From: Lentimicrobiaceae bacterium | GTDB taxonomy: Bacteria; Bacteroidota; Bacteroidia; Bacteroidales; Lentimicrobiaceae | Length of the DNA stretch: 64,000 nucleotides | Direction of reading: 5' to 3' | Assembly: GCA_020636745.1 (NCBI GenBank) | Contig: JACJXH010000006.1 | Location: 62,001-126,000 of the forward strand | Translations under genes and position numbers: made by a program | The notes under the pieces: generated by a model | Database searches by the model: none | What the model was told of the DNA's origin: nothing | What the model saw: only the letters and a program-made list of their open reading frames with translations | Shown here: one piece after another, positions 24,881 through 33,309 of the stretch | Position numbering within the stretch: the first letter of the stretch is position 1 | Layout: each line of letters opens with the position of its first letter

Positions 24881-27096
24881 TGACAAAATTCCTGAGGTTT
24901 ATTTTATTGTCAGGGCTATTGTTGAGTGTGTTTTTATCACACGGGCAAAGGGCAGAGTTACGCGTGCTTGATGGTTCATCAGGAAAGCCGGTGCCTTTTG
25001 CTCATGTTAAAATTTCAACAGTCGGCTCTTTACAATCAAAATACTATGTGAGTGATACTGCTGGTTATACAGGTTATACGATCAGTGTTCCAAGTATAAT
25101 CGCAGTATCATACATTGGTTTTAAACCATATGTTGATACAATAAGCCCGGGAAAATCTGCGGATATAAAACTTGAGCCTGCTGTCATTACCTTTGATGAG
25201 ATGGTTGTTACTGCTCAGTATAGTCCAGTAAGCGCTGATCGCTCCATATACCGCATCAATGTTATCAATTCGATGCAAATTCAAAAAAGGGCAGCTTATG
25301 ATTTGGCTGGCTTGCTCAGAAATCAGATGAATGTCAGACTTTCGCAGGATGGCGCGTTGGGCACAGGAATGAGCCTGCAGGGACTGTCTGGTGAAAATGT
25401 GAAAATTTTAATTGATGGGGTGCCTGTTATTGGTCGTTTAAATGGAGTTATTGACCTTACGCAGGTTAATTTGCAGCAGGCTAAACAGGTTGAGGTTATT
25501 GAAGGGCCAATGTCGGTTATTTATGGCAGCAATGCACTTGCAGGTGTTATCAATATTATTCCCAAAGATAACACTGGCAATCGTTCCTCTGCCAATGCTT
25601 CTGCCTATACCGAATCGGTTGGAGTTTATAATTTTGAAGGTGGAATTGGTATTGGACGGGGTATTCACGGTTTTTCATTCCAGGCAGGCCGAAACTTTTT
25701 TGATGGTTTCCAGGGAGTAAGAACAGGACGTGAAATGGAATGGAAACCACGGCGTCAGTTTAATGCAGATATGGATTATAACCTGAGTCTGAAAAAAGTA
25801 TCCTTTAAAACCCGTTTCAGTCTTTTTGATGAGTTATTGCTCAGCAAAGGCGATTTGCTGCCCCCTTATTTTGAAAAGGCGTTTGACAGCCATTTTAATA
25901 CACAGCGCTACACAGCAAAAGTAAGTCTACAAACAAAGGGTTGTAATAATTTTTCAGCAAGTAATTCCTACTCTTATTACAGGCGCACCCGCTCGCTCTA
26001 TTATAACGATCTTACAATTCTTGAAAGTAACAATGTTGATAAAGACACCACCATCTTTGGTGCCTGGATGTCGAGGGGAATGTATACATATCGTGGAACA
26101 ACCGGATTGCTCGGTTTTCAGGCAGGTTATGACCTGAATGCTGAGTGGGCCGGAGGCGAAAGAATAGGCGGCGATACCCGCAGTATTACTGATTTGGCTG
26201 CTTTTTTTAGTATGCAGTATCAACCGATTGAAAAATTATCAATTCAGCCGGGCTTCAGAGTGGCATACAATTCAAAATACAATACTCCTCTGATTTATGC
26301 GCTGCATATTAAGACCGAGCCGTTAAAAGGAGCAAGCATCAGGGCTTCATGGTCAGCAGGTTTCAGAGCTCCTTCAATTAAAGAATTATACCTTTATTTT
26401 GTTGATGTAAATCACAATATCGAAGGTAATCCTGCCCTGAAACCTGAAGAATCAAAGCATTTACAGGTGCAGATTTCGCAGAAAGTGGAGCATGCTGGTT
26501 TTGTTGTTGGAGGCGAGCTGAACCTGTTTGTGAATAATATCAACAATATTATTACGCTGGCCGAAAGTGGCTCAGGTACTTATACATACATTAATGTTGA
26601 CCACTATCGTACCAGGGGTTATTCTCTTATGATGCGCACGTCTATATTTCCTTCGGTCGATTTCAGGGTTGGATACGGACGTACCGGAAAATCCAATTCA
26701 TTTGGGATAGCCGGAAGTGAATCGGATTTCAGATGGTCACCCGAAGTAACTTCTGAATTAACATTCAGACCCAAAAAAACCGGACTTAGCTTTTCAGCAT
26801 TTTATAAATATACAGGTAAAATGCCGCGGTTTTTTGTGGATGAGCAGGGTTTGATTTCTGAGGGACAGGTTGATGATTACCATAATCTTGATATGAGCAT
26901 TCTCAAGTCATTTTATCATGATCGTTTGACTGTTACGCTCGGAGCTAAAAATCTGTTTGATATTACGAGTATAACCGCTACCGGCACTGATGGTGGAATT
27001 CACTCAGGTGGAGGAAGCAGTGTTCCGGTGGCCTGGGGCAGAACTTTCTTTGCAAAAATTAACTTTTCAATCTGGCGCAATGATAAAAAGGAATAG
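24880..27096 (+). CDS. TonB-dependent heme receptor, HmuR-like
   Basis: Outer-membrane transporter, 738 residues: signal peptide 1-22, CarboxypepD_reg-like domain (about 24-100), plug (about 105-225, VEVIEGPMSVIYGSNALAGV) and barrel. The extracellular segment FRAPSIKELY ... VNHNIEGNPALKPE has the FRAP box, a histidine and an NPxL box, the arrangement known in heme/hemoglobin receptors such as HemR and HmuR. The C-terminus ends in the aromatic IWRNDKKE-type tail after TFFAKINFSI. It sits between two HmuY-type genes, with 1-bp and 17-bp overlaps, so the four genes are clearly one operon. Confidence 0.9.
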   Translation: MTKFLRFILLSGLLLSVFLSHGQRAELRVLDGSSGKPVPFAHVKISTVGSLQSKYYVSDTAGYTGYTISVPSIIAVSYIGFKPYVDTISPGKSADIKLEPAVITFDEMVVTAQYSPVSADRSIYRINVINSMQIQKRAAYDLAGLLRNQMNVRLSQDGALGTGMSLQGLSGENVKILIDGVPVIGRLNGVIDLTQVNLQQAKQVEVIEGPMSVIYGSNALAGVINIIPKDNTGNRSSANASAYTESVGVYNFEGGIGIGRGIHGFSFQAGRNFFDGFQGVRTGREMEWKPRRQFNADMDYNLSLKKVSFKTRFSLFDELLLSKGDLLPPYFEKAFDSHFNTQRYTAKVSLQTKGCNNFSASNSYSYYRRTRSLYYNDLTILESNNVDKDTTIFGAWMSRGMYTYRGTTGLLGFQAGYDLNAEWAGGERIGGDTRSITDLAAFFSMQYQPIEKLSIQPGFRVAYNSKYNTPLIYALHIKTEPLKGASIRASWSAGFRAPSIKELYLYFVDVNHNIEGNPALKPEESKHLQVQISQKVEHAGFVVGGELNLFVNNINNIITLAESGSGTYTYINVDHYRTRGYSLMMRTSIFPSVDFRVGYGRTGKSNSFGIAGSESDFRWSPEVTSELTFRPKKTGLSFSAFYKYTGKMPRFFVDEQGLISEGQVDDYHNLDMSILKSFYHDRLTVTLGAKNLFDITSITATGTDGGIHSGGGSSVPVAWGRTFFAKINFSIWRNDKKE

Positions 27097-28105
27097 GTTC
27101 GTCCTGATGTTGGGCATTTCTGTTGTTTTGCTGACCTCCTGCTTTAAAGAGGATGAAAAGGTGGTGCCTGCCCGGCCCGGTGATGTGACAACCAAAGTGA
27201 TTGAACTGCTGCCTGATTATAGCTATCAGGTTTATTTTAAATTGTCAACGAATGAAGAAACGGGCAGAAATCTGAAAGATATCTGGGATATTAGTCTGAC
27301 TACAACAGCCGATGATTATACACTTTTTCTGAACTCTTCGCGATTTGTTAAAATTGCACACACTGAATCAGATAACTTTGATGTAACTTACTCTACCGAA
27401 GGCTTTGTATGGCAGTTTGATGAATCAACCGGTAATCCCCTGGGAAATGCTATAGGAAAATGGTGGACTGATGGGCCTGACGGCCCTGTGAGTCTCAACG
27501 AAGTTTTGTTGGTTGATAAAGGGATTGATGCAGATGGGCTACCGGCTGGCTTTCTGAAAATTCAGCCTCAGCTTAATCCATTAACCAAAGTTGTTAGTAT
27601 CAGAATAGCTAACCTCAATGGATCTGATGAGCGAATATTCAGTTTTAATAAAATTGAAGGATTCAGAGTTGTTTCTATGTCGTTTGATAATGGTCAGAAT
27701 GAAATTCAACCTGAACCTCCGGCTGAATCATGGGATCTTGTTTTTACGCAATATACAACGCTGCTTTTTACTGATACCGGTGAACCATATCCCTATTTGG
27801 TTACGGGTGTGCTCATAAATGATACACTGGTTTCAGCAGTGATGGATTCTATTACACCTTTTGAAACAATTACCCGCGAGTTTGCTGATGGTTTGATCTT
27901 TTCAACGCAAAAAGATGTAATTGGTTATGACTGGAAAAAAGTGATTGGTGATGTAACTTCAGGAAATGTTACTTATTCTGCCATCCCCAAAATGGTTTAC
28001 ATTATTAAAGATGCTGATGGTTTTTATTATAAACTGAGATTTGTGGATTTTTATAATAATCTCGGTCAGAAAGGTTATCCAACGTTTGAATATCAGAAGT
28101 TGTGA
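27080..28105 (+). CDS. HmuY-family lipoprotein
   Basis: A second HmuY-type protein, 341 residues from the ATG at 27080, which overlaps the receptor stop by 17 bp. The signal peptide ends in the lipobox LLTSC, so it is membrane anchored, unlike the T9SS-secreted paralogue upstream. HmuY features are DIWDISLTTTADDYTLFLN, the repeated SWDLVFTQYT, VIGYDWKKVIG and MVYIIKDADGFYYKLRFVDFYN. It may pass heme from the secreted partner to the receptor at the cell surface (inference). The operon ends at a terminator at 28141-28172. Confidence 0.88.
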   Translation: MIKRNRFVLMLGISVVLLTSCFKEDEKVVPARPGDVTTKVIELLPDYSYQVYFKLSTNEETGRNLKDIWDISLTTTADDYTLFLNSSRFVKIAHTESDNFDVTYSTEGFVWQFDESTGNPLGNAIGKWWTDGPDGPVSLNEVLLVDKGIDADGLPAGFLKIQPQLNPLTKVVSIRIANLNGSDERIFSFNKIEGFRVVSMSFDNGQNEIQPEPPAESWDLVFTQYTTLLFTDTGEPYPYLVTGVLINDTLVSAVMDSITPFETITREFADGLIFSTQKDVIGYDWKKVIGDVTSGNVTYSAIPKMVYIIKDADGFYYKLRFVDFYNNLGQKGYPTFEYQKL

Positions 28106-28140
28106 CTCTGATATAAATTTTGTTTGTGAAAGTGGAAAAA

Positions 28141-28172
28141 GCCCGGCGTGTTTGTGAGCCGGGATTTTTTTT
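28141..28172 (+). terminator. Rho-independent terminator of the heme operon
   Basis: CCCGGC (28142-28147) pairs with GCCGGG (28158-28163) across a 10-nt loop, followed by a run of T (28165-28172), 36 bp after the HmuY lipoprotein stop. Confidence 0.85.
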
Positions 28173-28289
28173 GCCCGATTCTTTCATAACCCCGGGAGGT
28201 CAATTGAATAAATGTGATGAGAGCAAATGCTTATTTTACTTGACTCTTTTTGTTTAGTACATCGGAAATTATTTTTTATTTTGCTGAAA

Positions 28290-29183
28290 TCAAAGCAGAT
28301 AGCCTATGGACAATGCCTCTCTTTTGTGACCTTCGATCAGCACTTTTCTAATGGTTTCATGAAGTTTTTCCAGTTTAGCGTCTTCGGTAAGAACAGGATG
28401 GTCAAGAATGATGCTGACGTCATTTCGTTGAGCGGCCATTTTTAGTTCATGGTCAGTAGGAGGGAACTCGACAGAGCCCAGGCGGCCCAACTCATTGCCG
28501 GTTAGCACGGGGCTGAAGCGAAGGTTATAAGGAAGGGCATCGATTCCAATGGCTGGCTTTTGCAGGGGTTTTTCTACTTCAAATAGGGCATTTCCGTGGG
28601 CTCTAACATAATAGTCGCCACCCATTCGCCCGATGAGGTCAATGGCGGGTGTATTGATTTGGCCGTCAACAGTCAAAAAATTTTCATTTACATGCACCAG
28701 CAAAACTTCGCAGATGACCAGATTTGCTGCTCCACCGCCCTGGCCTGTTTCAATAATATTACGTACGCGACACTCCCACTGCACCGGCGATTCTTTCACC
28801 CTGAATGGTTTTACTTTTTCGGAAGGCAGGGCTGTAAATCCAGCTTTCTCAAATTCATTTACCCCTTTTGCAAATTCGGTGCTTGCCAGACTTACCTGCT
28901 CAACCATACTGAAAGTTACCGCATTGATAACCACTTCCGGAACTTCTTTCAGATTTTCAAAAGTGTCTTTCGTCGTATTGTCGCGCCCACGCCGTGACGG
29001 GCTGAAAATAATCGTACTGGGATTCACCCCAAAAGCATTAAAGAAACTGAAGGGCGATAGATTAGGGCGGCCTTCCTTGTCAATGGTACTGGCAAATGCA
29101 ATTGGACGGGGTGCAATAGCGCCCAGCATCAGCTTATGAAGGGCTGAATGCGGGATTTTTGTCGGATCAAATGATTTGTACAT
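28290..29183 (-). CDS. Flavin reductase-like FMN-binding protein in the homogentisate cluster
   Basis: A 297-residue protein with a flavin reductase-like split-barrel domain (about 10-200): MLGAIAPRPIAFASTIDKEG, LSPFSFFNAFGVNPSTIIFS and PVQWECRVRN. The ATG at 29183 was chosen because the 52 codons open upstream (to 29339) overlap fahA and look non-coding. It is the last gene after hmgA, hppD and fahA. Related proteins occur in homogentisate clusters of other bacteria; whether it supplies reduced flavin or has a different role is not known. The C-terminal about 90 residues are helical and unassigned. Confidence 0.8.
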   Translation of the reverse strand: MYKSFDPTKIPHSALHKLMLGAIAPRPIAFASTIDKEGRPNLSPFSFFNAFGVNPSTIIFSPSRRGRDNTTKDTFENLKEVPEVVINAVTFSMVEQVSLASTEFAKGVNEFEKAGFTALPSEKVKPFRVKESPVQWECRVRNIIETGQGGGAANLVICEVLLVHVNENFLTVDGQINTPAIDLIGRMGGDYYVRAHGNALFEVEKPLQKPAIGIDALPYNLRFSPVLTGNELGRLGSVEFPPTDHELKMAAQRNDVSIILDHPVLTEDAKLEKLHETIRKVLIEGHKREALSIGYLL

Positions 29184-29305
29184 AGTTAAGTTGGCTTTAA
29201 ATGCTTGCCTTTCATCAGGTAATTGGCTATTGTCACCTGGCTTTGGAAATGAATTTTGATTCCGTGGTTGGTAAATTTCAGAAAAGCTGTTGTTAAATTG
29301 AAGTG

Positions 29306-30583
29306 TTATTCTTTTGCTGGCAGAATTTTGGTTACACATTCACCAAACCCGATTCTAAGCCCGTCCTTTTCGCAAAATCCTCTGATAATTGTCGTGTCAT
29401 TGTCATGAATAAATTTGCGCACACTTCCGTCGCTCAAAGTTATCGGATTTGCCCCTTTCCATGTTAGTTCCATCATTGAACCATAAGAACCTGGTTCTGG
29501 TCCGCTGATAGTACCGGAGGCATATAAATCTCCGACTGAAATATTACAACCATTAATGGTATGATGTGCCAGCTGCTGACAGATATTCCAGTACATATAT
29601 TTGAAATTTGACCTGCAAACGGTATTTTCTTGTCCGTTCTCGGGTTTGATGATGACTTCAAGGTTGATGTCAAAGTTTCTCAAACCTTCGGTTTTCAGAT
29701 AGGGCAACACATCGGGCTCCTGAACAGGGCCTTTTACTCTGAAAGGCTCTAATGCATCAAGGCTGACAATCCAGGGCGATACAATTGAACCGAAATTTTT
29801 TGAAAGAAAGGGTCCCAGTGGCGCATACTCCCAGGCTTGAATATCACGGGCCGATAAATCATTAAATAGTAAAAAGCCAAAAATATTCTCTTCAGCTTTT
29901 TCGGTAGTGATACTTTCGCCCGCTTGGGTTGTAGAGCCTACCACAAATGCAACTTCGAGTTCAAAGTCAAGCATTTTGCTGGGGCCAAATGCCGGAGAAA
30001 CTGCCCCTTGTGGCATGGTTTGCCCTTTGGGCCGGTGAATATTTGTACCAGAAACAAAAATAGAGGACGCTCTGCCGTGATATCCAACCGGCAGGTGACG
30101 CCAATTGGGTAACAAAGCGTTTTCCGGATCACGCAGCATTTTACCAATATTGGTTGCATGCTCAATACTCGAATAAAAGTCAGTGTAATCCGTAACTTTT
30201 ACTGGCATTAGCATTTCAGAATCTTCAGATGGAATTACAATCAATCGTCTGAGCCCTTGTTTGTCGCGGAGTTCCGGATTGTTTTCCTGAAAAATTTCTA
30301 TTATTCTGTTTCTTACGGCTCTCCAGGCGTTTTGCCCCATGGCAATAAAGTCATTGAGTGTATTCTGCCTGAATTTGGTTGCTAAATGCAGATGTGTAGG
30401 CAGGAAATAACCCAGCCGTTCAAGAGCAGCCAGGTCAATAATAAAATCACCAATTCTGGTTACTGCTGTTATTGCACCGTCTTTATGTCGGGCAATTCCA
30501 AATGGTATGTTTTGAATCGGGAAATCACTTTTGCTGTCAACCTCAATCCACGATTTGAGTTCCGGGTTTGTTTTTGAAATCAT
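29306..30583 (-). CDS. fahA: Fumarylacetoacetase
   Basis: Last step of tyrosine degradation: hydrolyses fumarylacetoacetate to fumarate and acetoacetate. The 425-residue protein has the eukaryote-type N-terminal domain (IQNIPFGIARHKDGAITAVT) and the catalytic domain with YTDFYSSIEHATNIGKMLR, PVGYHGRASSIFVSG, the metal-binding acidic residues in LDFELEVAFVVG and LLFNDLSARDIQAWEY, and GTISGPEPGSYGSMMELTW near the end. Same strand and order as hppD and hmgA, consistent with one operon. Maleylacetoacetate isomerase is not seen in the window. Confidence 0.95.
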   Translation of the reverse strand: MISKTNPELKSWIEVDSKSDFPIQNIPFGIARHKDGAITAVTRIGDFIIDLAALERLGYFLPTHLHLATKFRQNTLNDFIAMGQNAWRAVRNRIIEIFQENNPELRDKQGLRRLIVIPSEDSEMLMPVKVTDYTDFYSSIEHATNIGKMLRDPENALLPNWRHLPVGYHGRASSIFVSGTNIHRPKGQTMPQGAVSPAFGPSKMLDFELEVAFVVGSTTQAGESITTEKAEENIFGFLLFNDLSARDIQAWEYAPLGPFLSKNFGSIVSPWIVSLDALEPFRVKGPVQEPDVLPYLKTEGLRNFDINLEVIIKPENGQENTVCRSNFKYMYWNICQQLAHHTINGCNISVGDLYASGTISGPEPGSYGSMMELTWKGANPITLSDGSVRKFIHDNDTTIIRGFCEKDGLRIGFGECVTKILPAKE

Positions 30584-30661
30584 CTCTTGTTTTGAATAAA
30601 AATGTCATGACTACTGAATGGAATAAAACTGTAAGCTTCAGAGCTGGTTTTTATCGGGATT

Positions 30662-31762
30662 TTAAAGTGTTCCTCTTTTGCTCTGCTCCAGTTCAATGGC
30701 TTCAAATAGTGCTTTAAAGTTTCCTTTGCCGAAAGATTTTGCGCCTTTCCGCTGAATTATTTCATAAAATACCGTCGGCCGGTCTTCCACAGGTTTTGTA
30801 AATATTTGCAGCAGGTATCCTTCGTCGTCTCTGTCAACTAAAATTCCCAGGTTTTTTAGCGATAGAATTTCTTCGTCAATTTTACCAACCCGATTCAATA
30901 CGGTTTCGTAGTATGAGTCAGGAACAGAAAGAAATTCAATGCCACGTTTACGCAACTCCGAAACAGTGTCCAGGATATTGTCAGTAGCCATAGCCACATG
31001 CTGAACCCCGCTTGTTCCATAAAAATCAAGGTATTCTTCAACCTGGGAGCGTTTTTTTCCCTCAGCCGGCTCATTGATCGGAAACTTAATCCTGCCATTG
31101 CCATTGCTCATAACCTTGCTCATGAGCGCAGTGTATTCTGTAGAGATATCTTTATCGTCAAAAGAAACCAATTGGTTGAATCCCATTGTATTGGCGTAAA
31201 AATTGACCCATTTATTCATTTCGCCCCATCCTACATTGCCTACCATATGATCAATATATTTGAGCCCGGTTTCCTTCGTTTTATATTCTGGTTTCCAGGC
31301 TGTATAGCCTGGCAAAAAAGGTCCATTGTAATTCCTGCGCTCAACAAAAACATGCACAGTTTCGCCATAAGTGTGTATTCCTGAACGTACTACTTCTCCA
31401 TTGGCATCTTTTTCAACAACAGGCTCAAAATATGATTCAGCGCCTCGCGAAGTTGTTTCTTTCCATGATTTGCGCGCATCATCCACCCATAAAGCAACTA
31501 CTTTAATGCCATCGCCGTGATTTTTGACATGTTGTGCAATTTCACTGTCGGGTATGAGTGAGGAGGTGAATACAAATCTGATTTTGTCTTGTATGAGCAC
31601 ATATGAGGTGCGGTCTTTCAGACCCGTTTCCAATCCGGCATAGGCCAATGGCTGAAACCCAAACGCTGTTTGGTAATAAAACGCAGCCTGCTTGGCATTG
31701 CCAACGTAAAATTCTACGTAATCAGTGCCGTTAAGCGGCAGAAAGTCTTCTTTTAAAGTCAT
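30662..31762 (-). CDS. hppD: 4-hydroxyphenylpyruvate dioxygenase
   Basis: Fe(II) dioxygenase that makes homogentisate from 4-hydroxyphenylpyruvate. The 366-residue protein has two vicinal-oxygen-chelate domains. Iron ligands are seen in the C-terminal domain: His in YIDHMVGNV, His in SGVQHVAMAT and Glu in VFYEIIQRKG. Other markers are FLDFYGTSGV-type loop and the C-terminal helix KGNFKALFEAIE. It lies between hmgA and fahA on the minus strand. Confidence 0.96.
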   Translation of the reverse strand: MTLKEDFLPLNGTDYVEFYVGNAKQAAFYYQTAFGFQPLAYAGLETGLKDRTSYVLIQDKIRFVFTSSLIPDSEIAQHVKNHGDGIKVVALWVDDARKSWKETTSRGAESYFEPVVEKDANGEVVRSGIHTYGETVHVFVERRNYNGPFLPGYTAWKPEYKTKETGLKYIDHMVGNVGWGEMNKWVNFYANTMGFNQLVSFDDKDISTEYTALMSKVMSNGNGRIKFPINEPAEGKKRSQVEEYLDFYGTSGVQHVAMATDNILDTVSELRKRGIEFLSVPDSYYETVLNRVGKIDEEILSLKNLGILVDRDDEGYLLQIFTKPVEDRPTVFYEIIQRKGAKSFGKGNFKALFEAIELEQSKRGTL

Positions 31763-31869
31763 TGGTTTGTGAGGTTTAAATGAATCGTATCTATGTTTTT
31801 GTGAATGTCAGCTTTTCAAACTGAATAAAATGCCGTTCTTTTATTGTTGAGCGGTGAAGTGAATGAAAA

Positions 31870-33027
31870 CTATGGAGCCCACGATTTAAAATACTCAGGA
31901 TCTTCAATTTCCATGGCCTGTTTGGTTAGCCATAAAGGCCGGAAGGTATCAACCATTACAGCCAGTTCCTTTGTCTCTTTGGCTCCCAGGCTTTTTTCCA
32001 CTGTTCCGGGATGTGGCCCGTGTGGAATGCCTATCGGATGCAGGGTAATTTGACCACGATCAACATGTTTGCGACTCATAAAATCACCATCAACATAATA
32101 GAGTACTTCATCGGAGTCGACATTGCTGTGATTGTAGGGCACTGGGATTGATTGTGGATGATAGTCGTATAACCTCGGTACAAATGCACACATTACATAG
32201 TTGTGAGCTTCAAAAGTTTGATGAACAGGGGGCGGTTGGTGAATACGACCCGTAATAGGCTCAAAATCATGGATGGAAAGCGCATACGGATAATGATATC
32301 CATCCCAGCCAATTACATCAAATGGATGACTGGCAAAATGGTAAGGGAATATCTGGTGCTCTTTCTTAATCATTACTACAAAATCACCCTTTTCATCATG
32401 TGTTTCCAGGTTGCATGGTTTTCTTATGTCGCGTTCGCAAAAAGGAGCATGTTCTTCGAGCTGCCCAAGTTTATTGACATATCTTTTGGGAAATCTGATG
32501 GGCGTATATGATTCCACAATAAAGAGCCGGTTGTCAGGCGTATCAAAATGCAGTTGGTAAATAATGCCACGGGGAATGATAAGATGATCGCCATAGCTGA
32601 ATGTGATTTCTCCATACATGCTTTTTAGCTTTCCTGAACCTTCATGTATAAAAATCATCTCACTCGCCTGAGAATTTTTAAAGAAATATTTTTCCATTGA
32701 TTTTGTCGGCGATGCCAGAATTATACTGAGATCGTGGTTTACCATTACGGGTACCCGGCTTTGAAGATAATCATCCGTAGGCTTAACTTTAAATCCCTGG
32801 AAACTGCGATGTTGCATGTTGTTTTGTATGGCAATTTCCGGTTTTACATCAATAGGTGGTTCTATTTTAATTACCTGAGTAGGGGGGTAAACATGGTATG
32901 TGAGCGAGTAGGCATCTGAAAACCCTTCAGTCGAAACCAGTTGTTCAGCATACAGGCTGCCGTCAGGTTTGCGAAACTGTGTATGCCGTTTTGGCGGAAT
33001 TTGTCCTAGCTTGTGATAATGAGGCAT
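31870..33027 (-). CDS. hmgA: Homogentisate 1,2-dioxygenase
   Basis: Fe(II) ring-cleavage enzyme producing maleylacetoacetate from homogentisate; a 385-residue cupin. The C-terminal active-site region is typical: PVPYNHSNVDSDEVLYYVDG with the following metal-binding GQITLHPIGIPHGPHPG. Upstream blocks are GDHLIIPRGIIYQLHF and VIGWDGYHYPYALSIHDFEP. It is slightly shorter than the eukaryotic enzyme (about 440), as is common for bacterial forms. It is the first gene of the hmgA-hppD-fahA cluster. Confidence 0.95.
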   Translation of the reverse strand: MPHYHKLGQIPPKRHTQFRKPDGSLYAEQLVSTEGFSDAYSLTYHVYPPTQVIKIEPPIDVKPEIAIQNNMQHRSFQGFKVKPTDDYLQSRVPVMVNHDLSIILASPTKSMEKYFFKNSQASEMIFIHEGSGKLKSMYGEITFSYGDHLIIPRGIIYQLHFDTPDNRLFIVESYTPIRFPKRYVNKLGQLEEHAPFCERDIRKPCNLETHDEKGDFVVMIKKEHQIFPYHFASHPFDVIGWDGYHYPYALSIHDFEPITGRIHQPPPVHQTFEAHNYVMCAFVPRLYDYHPQSIPVPYNHSNVDSDEVLYYVDGDFMSRKHVDRGQITLHPIGIPHGPHPGTVEKSLGAKETKELAVMVDTFRPLWLTKQAMEIEDPEYFKSWAP

Positions 33028-33264
33028 TGTTCTGATGTTTTTTTATGTTCCCTTGTTTTCTAAAATTAGGGAACTTATCTAAGTCTTTTTAAACAATCAG
33101 ATGGGACTATTGTTCAGTCATTGTCAGCCTGAAAAGCTTATTTTTACTGCGTTTTTTAAATATTTATATATAGAATTCCCGAATCTGATTATGTTGCCTT
33201 CTGATTCATCTGATTGGTAGTTTTATTCACTTTTTGACTTCTCTGATTAAAGGTGAACAAAAAG

Positions 33265-33290
33265 AAAAGGCCGGATAATTCCGGCCTTTT
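33265..33290. terminator. Rho-independent terminator after the repeat-rich protease
   Basis: AAAAGGCCGGA (33265-33275) and TCCGGCCTTTT (33280-33290) form an 11-bp stem with a TAAT loop. On the minus strand it lies 20 bp after the stop at 33310 and is followed by a T-rich stretch. Confidence 0.88.
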
Positions 33291-33309
33291 TATGTGTAGT
33301 CTTCAATTG

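Noticed and set aside
29183..29339. N-terminal extension of the flavin reductase-like gene overlapping fahA
   Set aside because: The first 52 codons have no family similarity and overlap the fahA coding end; the ATG at 29183 gives the normal start.
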